Source: RUG572 sp051884915 (GTDB lineage: Bacteria > Verrucomicrobiota > Kiritimatiellia > RFP12 > UBA1067). From it: DNA of 64,000 bases. Made by a program: the position numbers and the translations under genes. Below, piece after piece: positions 50,581-60,172 of the stretch. The notes below the pieces were generated by a model, which was not told the origin of the DNA, did no database searches, and worked only from the letters and a program-made list of their open reading frames with translations. The first letter of the stretch is position 1. Every line of letters starts with the position of its first letter. Location of the stretch: the NCBI GenBank assembly GCA_051884915.1, contig JBJEWF010000029.1:1-64000 (forward strand), given 5' to 3'.

Positions 50581-51987
50581 TCAGATTCCCACGAATGCCG
50601 AGTATTCCGGGAACGGTACGAGTTCAGAGATGTCGGCCGGGATGCACACGACGAGGCCGGGAATCGCCGCCGGCGAGCCGCCGCCGTTCGTCCAGGACGA
50701 GAGAAGCGTCCTCCCGTTGATGGTCGCGTAGCGGTTCATCTCGTCGACGGTGACCCCGGCCTCCTTAAAATTTACGATGACCTCCCCCTCGATGCCCCTG
50801 CGGACGGTGGCGTTCTCGAACACGATGCGCGTCACCTGCGCGACGGACGTGTCCGCGTCAGCGACGAGAATGTCGCCATAGACGGTCTCATCATCGCCGA
50901 GGTATTTCACCCATGTCGCGCCAGAAAAGTCGGAGAGCGTAGGGCTTTCGATAGGCGAAGCGGACTGTATCTCCGCCCTGTACTTGCGGCTGGCGGCGGG
51001 GAGAAGCGAGAATCCGCGCCCAGCAGAGTTCTCCGCATATGCGACATAAAGGTAGGATTCGTGTCCAGTTGCGCCGGTCGGCCCCCTCGGAATCTTGAAG
51101 TTGAACACGGCGTCGCTCGATGTGCCGGAATTTGTCACTTCCGGCTCCTCGTCCGTGCCGACCATCTCGGTAGTGCCCACGCGGATTGTCGCTGCGGCAC
51201 CGCGCTGACCCTGCGGAATCGTGAAGTCGAACACGGCATCGTGTTCATCGCCGACATTCTCGATGACCGGCTGGGTTCCGGGATTGCCGCTCCTGACTTC
51301 GCCGACTTCTATGGTCGAGCGAAGCCCCCTCGGACCCACGAGAAGCGGCAGAGGGTCGCTCCACTCAAGACCGACAGCGGCATTTCTGAACCGGTACCAT
51401 CGTGCCGTGTCGGGCGTCTCGTCCTCCGGGTCGGCATCGTACCATGTGCTTCCGTCATCCGACAGCTGCACGGCGAGATGCGCCGCAAATAAGGCGCGTA
51501 TCTGTGCGGCGGAGTATGTGCCGTCATCCACCGGCTCCGGCGTTCCAGTCCCTGCGTCCGCCCGGCGGTTTCGGATCGAGATGTCGAACTGCAAAAGGAA
51601 TCCGGGCGAGGTTTCGCCCGTCTCGAATCCGGCAAGCTCGCATCCGAATGTCGCGGACTCGCTCGTTCCCAATGCGGCGATCAGCTCCTCCGTGTTCGTC
51701 TCGGTGAGCGGAATGTGGACTTCGTTCCCGGAGACCGTTATCCCCTCGGTGACTCGGAGCTGCGGCTTCGTCGAGGTGTCCCAGTCATCCGCCACGGCGA
51801 AGTCCCACGATGCGTAGGAAAGCGCCTCGTCCGGCAGCGGCTCACCGTTCGCGTCCACGAGCTTGAGGACAAGCTCGGCGCGGAGTCCGCGAGTAAGGGC
51901 GGGAAGAGAGTTCACCGCCTGGTTCCATTCGTCGACGAGAGTCCCCTTGACGCTCGCCGCCCGAAGATACATTGTTATCGTCTGCAT
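50581..51987 (-). CDS. Phage tail fibre-type protein with collagen-like-linked repeats
   Basis: 468 residues. The middle holds repeated fibre units of the form 'G-P-x-G ... I-x-V-G-x-V ... G-T-x-P ... V-x-N-x-G ... D-A-V-F-D/N-F-x-I-P-x-G': GPRGLRSTIEVGEVRSG, HDAVFDFTIPQGQRG, SDAVFNFKIPRGPTG. Similar repeats occur in many tail fibres. The N-terminal 160 residues are a beta domain that probably joins the tail. AGGAGG stands 7 nt before the ATG, and the start overlaps the upstream stop (TGATG). Confidence 0.75.
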   Translation of the reverse strand: MQTITMYLRAASVKGTLVDEWNQAVNSLPALTRGLRAELVLKLVDANGEPLPDEALSYASWDFAVADDWDTSTKPQLRVTEGITVSGNEVHIPLTETNTEELIAALGTSESATFGCELAGFETGETSPGFLLQFDISIRNRRADAGTGTPEPVDDGTYSAAQIRALFAAHLAVQLSDDGSTWYDADPEDETPDTARWYRFRNAAVGLEWSDPLPLLVGPRGLRSTIEVGEVRSGNPGTQPVIENVGDEHDAVFDFTIPQGQRGAAATIRVGTTEMVGTDEEPEVTNSGTSSDAVFNFKIPRGPTGATGHESYLYVAYAENSAGRGFSLLPAASRKYRAEIQSASPIESPTLSDFSGATWVKYLGDDETVYGDILVADADTSVAQVTRIVFENATVRRGIEGEVIVNFKEAGVTVDEMNRYATINGRTLLSSWTNGGGSPAAIPGLVVCIPADISELVPFPEYSAFVGI

Positions 51988-53048
51988 CAGTCATCCTCCT
52001 TGAATTTGAATCCGTTTTCGCAGTTGTAGTCGAGAAAGGCCCAGAGCTTCGCCGTGTAGCCGCGCTTCGCGCTGCGACGGTGGATGGCGCTTCCCTTGTC
52101 ATCGAAGTCGCTCGTCGGCACGACCTCGTTCTTCGGAATCGTGTCTATGTCGCCAATCGTCACGTCCATGTCGAGCGGGTCCTCGATGTGCGTCGACTCC
52201 TCGTTCATGCCCTCGTCCAGCCCGGTGTCGCCCGTGTCGAACACGCTCGTGGCGAGTTCCTGCGAGTATGGCACGGGGCCGGTGGGATTGGCCACGAGCG
52301 AGTAGGTGCGAAAGTCGAGTTCACGCCCAGCGAGCCAGCTGCGGACTTTTCGCACCCTGTGCGCCCGCGACTGCGCGTAGCCGCAGTAGCCGTCGACGTT
52401 TCCCTCCCAGTCCTCCTGTCCCTCTTCGAGCGGCTGGGGGCATTTCCAGTGGGTATTGCCGCTCCACGCGTAGAATTCCGACGGCATCCGGGTGAACTTT
52501 GATTCGCTCGGCATCCCCTCGCCGAAGGCAAGGCTCATGGCCGTGCCAATCGATTCGTCGAACGGAGGGTCGTGCTTCGAGCCGGAACGCGAATACGTGG
52601 TGCCACGTGCTTCCGAGCATCGGACGATGTGTAGTTTGTCGAGGGCGTTGCGGATCGTCCGTAGCCAGTCTCCGCCGTTTTCGAGAAGCTGGCCGTAGTG
52701 TGCGAAGCGGTACAGTTCGCAGCCGTCTTCAAGTATGAGGTCGCGGTACGTCCACATCTTCGGGAAATCAGACCAGTCCTCCTTGTATTCCGAGAACTTG
52801 TCGTTGAAGAAGTTTGGCGCGAGATACGAGATTTCCCGGATTACCGCCTCGACTGCCTTGAGCGAGACCGTCTTCCAAGGGGAGATGCACACGACATCCC
52901 GCGAAAGCGAGACGTGAGCCGCAGCCGCCCGTTCCATGAGCGCCTGCCGTATGGCCATGACATAGTCGGCGCATCGCGGGTCGGGCGTATTCCAGTCCAT
53001 GCCCTTGGCGTTCCAGGAGTCCGGCATCTCGTATTCGATCAGCGCCAT
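51987..53048 (-). CDS. Phage structural protein, unknown (tail region)
   Basis: 353 residues, no family recognised. The helical N-terminus (CADYVMAIRQALMERAAAAH) is followed by Trp/Tyr-rich sequence; a basic middle (YAQSRAHRVRKVRSWLAGRE) and an acidic stretch (EDPLDMDVTIGDIDTIPKNE) lead to LWAFLDYNCENGFKFKED. Overlapping starts on both sides fix it in the tail-tip operon. GGAGG 7 nt before the ATG. Confidence 0.65.
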   Translation of the reverse strand: MALIEYEMPDSWNAKGMDWNTPDPRCADYVMAIRQALMERAAAAHVSLSRDVVCISPWKTVSLKAVEAVIREISYLAPNFFNDKFSEYKEDWSDFPKMWTYRDLILEDGCELYRFAHYGQLLENGGDWLRTIRNALDKLHIVRCSEARGTTYSRSGSKHDPPFDESIGTAMSLAFGEGMPSESKFTRMPSEFYAWSGNTHWKCPQPLEEGQEDWEGNVDGYCGYAQSRAHRVRKVRSWLAGRELDFRTYSLVANPTGPVPYSQELATSVFDTGDTGLDEGMNEESTHIEDPLDMDVTIGDIDTIPKNEVVPTSDFDDKGSAIHRRSAKRGYTAKLWAFLDYNCENGFKFKEDD

Positions 53049-53881
53049 ATCGCAACCTCCCCAAGATACGCCTTGCCGTGTTCGTCTCCCTTGACGTGGT
53101 CGTAGAGCGAGACGTCGATGTCCGTTCCCTGCGCCTCCGATCCCTCTGGCTTCGTGAACTTGAAAGTCACTGAACCGTCTCTCGAAGGTTCGGAACCCTC
53201 GTGCCAGCCCGCATCCGAGCCGGGTTCGCCGATGACCCATTTGCCGTCCGCATGGCGAATGCGTCCGTATGTGAAGTGACCTCTTGTCTTTGAGAACGAG
53301 CGGACAAAGTATTCCCCGTTCCCGCGAAACCTCGGAAGCCCCAGCCAGCGCGTTCCCTCCGCGCCGTCCTTTGGCTCGTATTCGCCGAATTCGCCGCGCT
53401 TCGCCGTCCAGCGCGGCCACACAACGGTCATCTCCTTGGCCTCGCCGCTGTCGTGTATAGTCCCCCTCGGCGTGAGCGATGCGGCTCCACCGCCCGGTTG
53501 CGGGAACGAGTAGAGCGAATAGAATCTGTCGCCTGTCCATTTGATTTCGCCATCATCGTAGTCGTAGTCCTCTACCGGCTCGTATCCGGGAAACATACCG
53601 CTCATGTACACCCAGCCCCATGTCTGCGTGTAGTACACGTTTCCGCTTCCCGTCCAGTATATGTAGCCATTGATCGAGGAGAACACGGGCGTGAGCTTCG
53701 ATCCGTCGATGGAGAGCGAATAGCACAGTTCCTTCGACATGATCCTGCCGCCCCATGAATACCCCGCGTCGAATGCATAGTAGCCGGCATCGGAGTCCGC
53801 GCCGCACCAGACGCCGTCCGGCAAGATGAAATTCGGAACCTTCGGAATGCGGAACTGTCCGGGAACATAGTGAAAACTCAT
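53039..53881 (-). CDS. Aromatic-rich phage structural protein
   Basis: 280 residues, rich in Tyr, Trp and Gly (SSINGYIYWTGSGNVYYTQT, WGWVYMSGMFPGYEP), with a beta-rich C-terminal half (SVTFKFTKPEGSEAQGTDID). No signal or membrane segment. Unknown; the place between tape measure and fibre genes suggests a baseplate or distal-tail part. ATGA overlap with the upstream gene. Confidence 0.65.
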   Translation of the reverse strand: MSFHYVPGQFRIPKVPNFILPDGVWCGADSDAGYYAFDAGYSWGGRIMSKELCYSLSIDGSKLTPVFSSINGYIYWTGSGNVYYTQTWGWVYMSGMFPGYEPVEDYDYDDGEIKWTGDRFYSLYSFPQPGGGAASLTPRGTIHDSGEAKEMTVVWPRWTAKRGEFGEYEPKDGAEGTRWLGLPRFRGNGEYFVRSFSKTRGHFTYGRIRHADGKWVIGEPGSDAGWHEGSEPSRDGSVTFKFTKPEGSEAQGTDIDVSLYDHVKGDEHGKAYLGEVAIWR

Positions 53882-54633
53882 GTCTCGCTCCCTCCCGTCG
53901 AGGACATCGCCGAGCGATGCCCGATAATCCATGTCCCCGTTGGGATGTCTGCGTCGAGCGCCACGTCGGGCAGAAAGAGAAGCGCGGACTCCGTAGTCCC
54001 CTCGTCGCTGCGCCCGTTCGGATAGACCGTTACTCTGTACCCTGCGGTCGCGGAGCCTCCCGTCACCTTGCACATGAGCGCCTTGTCTTCGGCCTGTCCG
54101 GCTCCAGCGCCGCCAAGCTGCAGGACGCACCATTGCTCTCCCGCTCTTCCCGCCCGCCAGAGAATGCGGGCGGTTCCGGTTGCGGACGACTCCAATGCGC
54201 CGGTCGATGAGTCTGCCTTCGGAGCTGCATAATCCTCCTCGGAAGAGTTGATGATTACTTTCGCCGGGGTGATGCCGAGAACCATCGCGCGCCCGATTTC
54301 GCCCGCCGCTATCGGCTCCAGAAGGACGGCGTATGGCTTCCCTTCGCGGTCGGATGTCATCTTCAGCCCCTCGAACACGGGCGGGCAGGAAGTGAACTCC
54401 TCCTCGTTCGTGGCCGCCGTCACGCACACGCCCGTAATGACGAGCGCGGAGAAGCGGTCGTATGCGGCAGACTCTGCGTTCTTGATGCGGACAATCCCCA
54501 CGTCCAGCCCTGACGAGACGCCCTTGGCGGAGCGGTTCTGGCGTACTTCCTTGACGTAGTTCGCGGCATCGACAAAGGCGTTCCATGTCGATGCCCTGAT
54601 GACCACGTCCTCTCCGGCTCTTACTTTCTCCAT
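53878..54633 (-). CDS. Phage structural protein, unknown
   Basis: 251 residues: RAGEDVVIRASTWNAFVDAA, then VRIKNAESAAYDRFSALVIT, KPYAVLLEPIAAGEIGRAMV and ARILWRAGRAGEQWCVLQLG. This series ('.R..N..G....RF..L.I', 'LLEPI..G.IG.A.V.G', 'W.V..LG') is conserved in structural modules of many prophages but has no assigned function to my knowledge. Beta-rich, no signal. Confidence 0.65.
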   Translation of the reverse strand: MEKVRAGEDVVIRASTWNAFVDAANYVKEVRQNRSAKGVSSGLDVGIVRIKNAESAAYDRFSALVITGVCVTAATNEEEFTSCPPVFEGLKMTSDREGKPYAVLLEPIAAGEIGRAMVLGITPAKVIINSSEEDYAAPKADSSTGALESSATGTARILWRAGRAGEQWCVLQLGGAGAGQAEDKALMCKVTGGSATAGYRVTVYPNGRSDEGTTESALLFLPDVALDADIPTGTWIIGHRSAMSSTGGSET

Positions 54634-54678
54634 TGTGTGCTTCCCTTGCGCGTAGCGTCAAACTTTGACGGCAGACCG

Positions 54679-55515
54679 TCAGTTTCCGATTCCGAGGTTT
54701 CCGAAGTCACCCTCCGGATAGACCTGCTCGACGTACACGGCCACCGGCTTCTTGACCATGTTCTTCCGGTTTTCCGCCACCTTGTCCGCATATCGAACCC
54801 AGAGGTAGTCCCAGCCGTACTTCCGGCTCACCTGTATGTCGCCGACCTTGAACCCCGCCTTGTTCGGCGAGACGGCAAAGCGGAACGTTATCTCCCACGG
54901 AGCGGATGCCTTCTTCGACCGCTTGGTGCCGGACGCGCCGAGGAAGAGAACCTCGCCGGACGAGAACCCCCGGAACCCAGACCTGTTCACCGTCCCCGTG
55001 AGCGCGGCGAGCGTCTTCTTGTAGGATGTCGAGACCCGCGAGCCGGAAAGCATGTGCGTCTCAGTAAAGTTGAGGACGGGCATTGTCACATCCACGCCGT
55101 TCACGTTGCCCTCGTTGTCGACCTCGATGGCCCCGGCGAAGTCGGGCGCGTCGTTCGGATACTTGCCATCGGTCTTGATGGACTGGTTGAGATGCATCGT
55201 GCCGCCGCCGGTGTCGAAAGCAAAAACGGACGCATCCTCGTCCCCGGTGTCCGAGTCAGGAGACTCTCCATCCTCGTCCGCCTCGTACACGGCCTTGACT
55301 TTCCATGTGTCGCCGTTGATGCGTTCCACCACCTCGATTGACGAGAGCGCCATCCCGGAAACGGTCTTTACCCTTGGCCTCGCGGCGGCGAGGGCGGCGG
55401 ACTCGTCCGCAACGCCGAAGACGAGATACGGAATCTCGACCTCGGTAACATTGCCCTTGGCGTCGATGGTCTCATCGCGCTCCCCGTATGCCTCTTCGAC
55501 CCTCAATGATGCCAT
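54679..55515 (-). CDS. Phage tail protein next to tape measure
   Basis: 278 residues, beta-rich: EIPYLVFGVADESAALAAAR at the N-terminus, an acidic loop (EADEDGESPDSDTGDEDASV), a core TMHLNQSIKTDG ... VTMPVLNFTETHML, and KVGDIQVSRKYGWDYLWVRY near the end. It lies directly after the tape measure gene, where distal tail proteins are usually found; the core resembles tail-associated hub domains only loosely. Confidence 0.65.
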   Translation of the reverse strand: MASLRVEEAYGERDETIDAKGNVTEVEIPYLVFGVADESAALAAARPRVKTVSGMALSSIEVVERINGDTWKVKAVYEADEDGESPDSDTGDEDASVFAFDTGGGTMHLNQSIKTDGKYPNDAPDFAGAIEVDNEGNVNGVDVTMPVLNFTETHMLSGSRVSTSYKKTLAALTGTVNRSGFRGFSSGEVLFLGASGTKRSKKASAPWEITFRFAVSPNKAGFKVGDIQVSRKYGWDYLWVRYADKVAENRKNMVKKPVAVYVEQVYPEGDFGNLGIGN

Positions 55516-55527
55516 GATAGTGTCCTC

Positions 55528-58500
55528 CTATTGAAAAGTGAGTGTTGCGCCGTTCCCGCCGTCCTTCAACAGTTCGGCGGTCTTCTTGGTGTGCTTAACG
55601 ATCGCCTGCGTCGCGGTAAGCATTCTCTGCTCCATCTGTGACCCGCGAAGGTTCTGCGCCGCGCGGGCGTAGAACGCGCCTTGCGGCTTCGCTATGTCGG
55701 TCTTTTTCGCCGTAGCCGCCTGTGCGCTGCGAAGTTTCGCCGCATACTTGTCCACAAGGCTCTCGGCGAGAGAGTAGGCGTCCTGCGCCTTGCGGACGCG
55801 CTTCTCCTCGTCCTCCGATATGTCTCCGTCCTCCTGCGCTTCGGCGAGAGCCTTGCGGAACTCCTCCTTCGCGGCGGCTGCTGCGACTTTCGACTGGAGG
55901 ATCAGCTCGTTCAGCATCTGCATCCCCTTGGCGGCGTCCTCCTTGAGAGCATCCTCGACCCTGCGGTCGGTCTCGCCCTCGCTCCGCCGGCGCGCGATGT
56001 CCTCCGCCGTCTGGTCGAATCCCTCCTGCAGGTCGGCGATTTCCTTGTCGAACTTCCGCTTCGCCTTGGTCTCGGCTGTCTTGATGCGGCGTTCCGCCGT
56101 GGCGTCCGCCTCCGCGAGCCGTCCTTCGAGATCGGCGATTTTCTCCAAGTCCTTGTCCTTCTTCGACTTTTCGTAGGAAAGCATCGTCTGGATGAGCTTC
56201 TTGTACTCGTCACGCAGCTCCTCGATGTCGGCGATTTCGTTCTCGAGTTCGCTCCGCGTCTCGCGGATGAGCCGCTTCTCGATTTCAGACGCCTTCTTTG
56301 CGGCGGAGTCGGCCTCGTCCATCGTGGAGTGCTTCTCCTCGCGCCCCTGGTTCACTTTCTCCTCAAGCTGCTCGTGTTCGGTCTTTCCGCCCGTGAGTGC
56401 ATCCTTGTCACCGTCCTTGATGGCCCGGAGACGTTCGCGCGCTTCCGCGATCTTCTTCATCGTTGCAACCATCTTCTTTCCGTTCTCCTCGATTTCCTTC
56501 GACGCCTTGTCGCCCCGGAACGTTATCGTGTTCCAGGTGTTTATCCAGACGCCGCAGAGCGAGCGGGTCTCCTCGTCGAGTTCGGAGATGTTCTTCTGCA
56601 TCTCGGCGATCTCGGCCTCTATCTGGTGGATCGCCTGCGCTTTCATCGCCTCGTTGAAGCGTGACTGTGCATCAGCCGCGAGGGAGATCGAGTTCGTCGT
56701 GCGGTCGATGGCGATGCCGAGAGATCCGTATCGCCCCTGGAGCTGGTTCGAGAGCTTCTCCGCTTCCTGCATCTCCGCATTCGAGAGTTTTTCCTTTTCG
56801 GCAAGCTGCTGAAGTCGCTCCATCCGAAGCTGGTCGATCGAACGCAGCTGGTCTCCCTTGTCGCGGAGCTTCGACATCTCGTCCGAGAGGCTCGCCGTGT
56901 GTTTCGTCGCGGAGGCCATGTACGCGCAAAGTCCTCCGAGCGCGGCCACGATGCCTATCAGCACCCACGTTATCGGTATCGCGCAGAAAGCGGTCGCGGC
57001 GGCGGATGCGGCGAGGTACCCCGCGGCCACGACCTTGGTCGTTGCGGCGAGGGCAACGTTCGCCGTTGCCGCGACACCCGCCGTCAGCGCGGCTTTCGCG
57101 TGGGACAGGGTCAACGCCCGTCCGACAGCCGCGAACGCGACGTGGGCCGCCGTAGCGGCCTTTGCGGCGATTCCTGCGACAGTCTGGGCTGCGGCGTGGG
57201 CCTTTGTCGAGATTGTGGCGGCGATTGTGGCGCCGTTGAGGCTGCGGAGAGCCGCCGTGATGGCCGTGAAGCGACTCGCTATCGCCGATTTCGCGGCTGT
57301 TGCGGCCTCTGCGTTCGACATGAGGACAAGGCTTGCCGCTATCTGCTTGGCCCGGCTGTCTATTGGCAGGTTCAGGGCCGCAAGCAGCTTCGACGTCCCC
57401 ACCATCGCCGGGATGGCGGCGTTGCGGTAGTCGGCGAACGCCCGCGCCATGAGCGAAAACGCCCCCTGCACCATGACGCCCTTGGAGACGAGAGCCGCCT
57501 GGACTCCGGCGAACGCAGAGAACACGCCGGACAGGACGCCAATGCCGCCGGAAAGCACACGAGACACGGTGCCGATGGTGAGCAATGCGGCCCCAAGCGC
57601 GGCAATCGAGCCGACGGTCACGGCAACCGAAGCGACAAGACCCTTGTTCGCCTCGATCCACTTCGTGAACGAGTTGATGACGGCGGTTATCCGCTCAACC
57701 ATCGGCTTGATGGTGTCGTTCAGGGCTTCGCCCGTCGCGTTCATCGCGCCCTCGACCGCGCTCTGGAAGAGACGGAACGAGCCGCCTATCCCCGCATCCA
57801 TCGCCTTTGCCGTCGCGTCAGCCTGCCCCCGCACGTCCTTGAGCTTCACGAGAAAGGCGTCCAGCTCCTCGATGTTCGCGCCGAGGGAAATGCCGGCGAG
57901 CGATCCGCGGATGTCGAACACGTCCTCCATGAACGCGAGACGCTCTGCGGTCGGCATCTTGGTGGAGACCTCCGCGATGTCGCGCATGATGTCGGCCATC
58001 TTGCGGAGGTTTCCGCTCGCGTCCACGGCCTCCACGCCTACGTCCTTGAGCGTCTTCTGCACGTCGATGTTCGCAAAGCGCGAGAACGACTTGCGAAGCG
58101 CCGTCCCGGCGAGCGAACCCTTGATGCCGACGTTGGCCATGACGCCGAGCGCGGCACAGAGGTCGCTGATGTTCTCGCCCGCCGCCTTCGCCTGCGGCCC
58201 GGCCATCTTGAGCCCCTCGAACAGGTCGGTCAAGGTCTGCGCCGATCCGTTGGCTGTCGCCGTCAGCACGTCGGAAACGATCGACATCTTCGATGCCTCA
58301 AGCCCGAAGATGCGCAGCGAGTTCGCGGCGATGTCGGCGGACTCCGCCAAGTCCGTCCCGGTGGCGCGGGAAAGGTTCAGCACGGACGAGATCGAGGCTT
58401 CGATTTCAGACGGATCGAACCCCATCCGTCCGAGCGCGATCATGGCGTCAGACACTTGCTGCGCCGTGAAGGACGTCTCCCGCCCCAGCCTCTGCGCCGT

Positions 58501-58776
58501 CCGCGTCAGCTCCTCGAAGGCCTCACCGGTCGCGCCGGTTACGGCCTGGACGAGCCGAATCTTGTCGTCGAACCCGGCGAAAGACCGCTCGGCGAGAGCG
58601 AAAGGCAGCGACAGCGCGCCCCCGAGCGCGACCATCTGCCGCCCCAGAGCCGTGCAGGACTTTCCGAAGTCCCTCAGTTGGGCCTGCGCCTTCGAGAGAT
58701 TGCGCCGGAGCTTCGATGTCTCCGCCGTCACCTCGACGTAGGCGCGTCCCGCCTTTATGTTCGATATCGCCGCCAT
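55528..58776 (-). CDS. Phage tail tape measure protein
   Basis: 1082 residues. Residues ~60-400 are the TP901 tape-measure core: FAGFDDKIRLVQAVTGATGE, ETSFTAQQVSDAMIALGRMG, LAESADIAANSLRIFGLEAS and GEALNDTIKPMVERI. Two or more hydrophobic Ala/Gly-rich stretches follow (about 405-460 and 560-660). The C-terminal third is coiled-coil (KLRDKGDQLRSIDQLRMERL, then Glu/Lys-rich helices). It sets tail length and occupies the tail lumen. The start overlaps the upstream stop. Confidence 0.93.
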   Translation of the reverse strand: MAAISNIKAGRAYVEVTAETSKLRRNLSKAQAQLRDFGKSCTALGRQMVALGGALSLPFALAERSFAGFDDKIRLVQAVTGATGEAFEELTRTAQRLGRETSFTAQQVSDAMIALGRMGFDPSEIEASISSVLNLSRATGTDLAESADIAANSLRIFGLEASKMSIVSDVLTATANGSAQTLTDLFEGLKMAGPQAKAAGENISDLCAALGVMANVGIKGSLAGTALRKSFSRFANIDVQKTLKDVGVEAVDASGNLRKMADIMRDIAEVSTKMPTAERLAFMEDVFDIRGSLAGISLGANIEELDAFLVKLKDVRGQADATAKAMDAGIGGSFRLFQSAVEGAMNATGEALNDTIKPMVERITAVINSFTKWIEANKGLVASVAVTVGSIAALGAALLTIGTVSRVLSGGIGVLSGVFSAFAGVQAALVSKGVMVQGAFSLMARAFADYRNAAIPAMVGTSKLLAALNLPIDSRAKQIAASLVLMSNAEAATAAKSAIASRFTAITAALRSLNGATIAATISTKAHAAAQTVAGIAAKAATAAHVAFAAVGRALTLSHAKAALTAGVAATANVALAATTKVVAAGYLAASAAATAFCAIPITWVLIGIVAALGGLCAYMASATKHTASLSDEMSKLRDKGDQLRSIDQLRMERLQQLAEKEKLSNAEMQEAEKLSNQLQGRYGSLGIAIDRTTNSISLAADAQSRFNEAMKAQAIHQIEAEIAEMQKNISELDEETRSLCGVWINTWNTITFRGDKASKEIEENGKKMVATMKKIAEARERLRAIKDGDKDALTGGKTEHEQLEEKVNQGREEKHSTMDEADSAAKKASEIEKRLIRETRSELENEIADIEELRDEYKKLIQTMLSYEKSKKDKDLEKIADLEGRLAEADATAERRIKTAETKAKRKFDKEIADLQEGFDQTAEDIARRRSEGETDRRVEDALKEDAAKGMQMLNELILQSKVAAAAAKEEFRKALAEAQEDGDISEDEEKRVRKAQDAYSLAESLVDKYAAKLRSAQAATAKKTDIAKPQGAFYARAAQNLRGSQMEQRMLTATQAIVKHTKKTAELLKDGGNGATLTFQ

Positions 58777-58964
58777 TATGCGGTCTCCTGTCCGTTTTCG
58801 CTTGTGAGGAAATCGTCCGCAACGGATTCGAGCATTCCGAGCCGCTCGCGGCTCGCGTACTCGCCGGGATGACGTTCACGGAGCGCCTTCGCCACTTCGA
58901 GAATCTCCCCGGCAAGCACCTTGAGCCGCTCTACGGCGAACCCCGCGCTGACTATTTCGCACAT
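58776..58964 (-). CDS. Small phage protein before tape measure
   Basis: 62 residues, helical: CEIVSAGFAVERLKVLAGEI, LEVAKALRERHPGEYASRER. Overlaps the preceding frame by 89 nt and the tape measure start by 1 nt, so it is packed inside the tail assembly region. Function unknown. A GGGGGAAA stretch precedes the ATG. Confidence 0.55.
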   Translation of the reverse strand: MCEIVSAGFAVERLKVLAGEILEVAKALRERHPGEYASRERLGMLESVADDFLTSENGQETA

Positions 58965-59187
58965 TTGTTTCCCCCCGGCAGAACGCCGCCTTGAGAGCCT
59001 CCTTCATCTCTTCGCCGCGAAGGATTATCTTAGGCGGCGGAGAAGCGAATGGATTGAAGTCGGACGGACGGAAAGGCTGTCCTTTCTTCGGGTCTCGCTG
59101 GAGGTTCGCGGAGAGCGCCATCATCGACGATGCTATTCCCCACTCGAACCTCCCGCGCCCCTCGGCCATCCACGCGAGTTCCCTCAA
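58876..59187 (-). CDS. Tail assembly protein T-like, possibly made by frameshift
   Basis: 103 codons from TTG at 59187. ELAWMAEGRGRFEWGIASSM, NLQRDPKKGQPFRPSDFNPF is a conserved pattern of the second tail-assembly protein in other prophages. It begins exactly at the stop of the upstream frame, in the -1 frame, with no Shine-Dalgarno, a weak TTG start and a C-rich run (ACCCCCGCACC) just before. It may be reached by -1 frameshifting (like lambda G/GT), or start at the internal ATG (Met7). Confidence 0.55.
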   Translation of the reverse strand: MRELAWMAEGRGRFEWGIASSMMALSANLQRDPKKGQPFRPSDFNPFASPPPKIILRGEEMKEALKAAFCRGETNVRNSQRGVRRRAAQGACRGDSRSGEGAP

Positions 59188-59684
59188 GGTGCGGGGGTCG
59201 GGGTCGACGCCGCAGATCCCGGCGAGGCGGAAGCAGATCGCAATTCCGTCTTCAGCCTCTCCTCCAGCTCCGGGCTTTCGAGCGCCGCCTTGAGCGCCGT
59301 CTCCATCTCCCCCGTGTACTTCCTTGCGAGGCCGACCGCCTTCTTGAGGAACAGCCTCCTCGCTCCGGGGAAAAAATCGACAAGCTCGTCGAGGAACGCC
59401 CGCGTCGCCTCCTCGATGGAGTCGCCCGCGAGCGATACGCCGAAGTCCTCGTCCGCGACCCCCGCATCCTTCGCCTGCCTCTCGCAGACAACCCAGAGGA
59501 TGTCCACGAGGAGACAGGGGTCGGACGCGATACGGTCAATCGTGTCGACCCTGACGCTTCCGTCCGCGCTTGTGCCGATGACGTTCACGAGGTCGATTCC
59601 GAGGGTATCGCGGAGGCGTTTCATCTGCCAGACGTTGAGCGCGATTTCCCATCTCCTGCCCTTGTTGTCCTTGAAGGTTCTCAT
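59184..59684 (-). CDS. Tail assembly chaperone (gpG-like)
   Basis: 166 residues: MRTFKDNKGRRWEIALNVWQ, DTLGIDLVNVI, DPCLLVDILWVVCERQAKDA and ATRAFLDELVDFFPGARRLF. Place (after tail tube, before tape measure) and pattern fit the first tail assembly chaperone of siphoviruses, which coats the tape measure. The C-terminus is Ser/Pro/Thr-rich. AAAGGAG precedes the ATG. Confidence 0.78.
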   Translation of the reverse strand: MRTFKDNKGRRWEIALNVWQMKRLRDTLGIDLVNVIGTSADGSVRVDTIDRIASDPCLLVDILWVVCERQAKDAGVADEDFGVSLAGDSIEEATRAFLDELVDFFPGARRLFLKKAVGLARKYTGEMETALKAALESPELEERLKTELRSASASPGSAASTPTPAP

Positions 59685-59709
59685 TCTTCACCTCTCCTTT
59701 CCCTCTGCG

Positions 59710-60135
59710 TCACGAACCGCCTCCGTCCTTCCACGTCGGGGCGCGGCTGACGAGCGTCGGCTTGCAGGTGACGGATACGGTAAGCGCCTCCTCAAGCGGC
59801 TCGGAGCGCGAGAACGACGTGACCACGAAGTCCGCGTCCAGCCCGTTCCCGTCACCGTCCGATGCGAACAGCGCGATGGCAGTGTTGTTGAAGTAGGCGT
59901 TCTTGATCGCCTTGAACCCGGCGTCCGCCGTGTCCCAGACCATCTCGAACTCGAGGCTGGCGTCCTTGAGCGTCGCTGCCGTGATGCGCCAGCCCTCGGC
60001 GGCGCGCGTCGTGATGTCCGCCTCGCCCGTTTCGAGGTTCAGCGTCACGTCCTTGCAGTTCTTCATCTCGGAGCTTGCGGTCGATCCCGCCGCTCCGTGG
60101 AAGAGCTTTGCATCAAGACCTAGTTTGTATGCCAT
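59710..60135 (-). CDS. Major tail (tube) protein
   Basis: 141 residues, beta-rich: KLGLDAKLFHGAAGS, NCKDVTLNLETGEADITTRA, GWRITAATLKDASLEFEMVW and the end PLEEALTVSVTCKPTLVSRA. Size, layout and place match TP901-1-type major tail proteins. No sheath gene is next to it, so the tail is probably long and non-contractile. AAGGAG before the ATG. Confidence 0.82.
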   Translation of the reverse strand: MAYKLGLDAKLFHGAAGSTASSEMKNCKDVTLNLETGEADITTRAAEGWRITAATLKDASLEFEMVWDTADAGFKAIKNAYFNNTAIALFASDGDGNGLDADFVVTSFSRSEPLEEALTVSVTCKPTLVSRAPTWKDGGGS

Positions 60136-60172
60136 GTGATTTCTCCTTGTTTGTGTTTGATGTTTGAAACGG

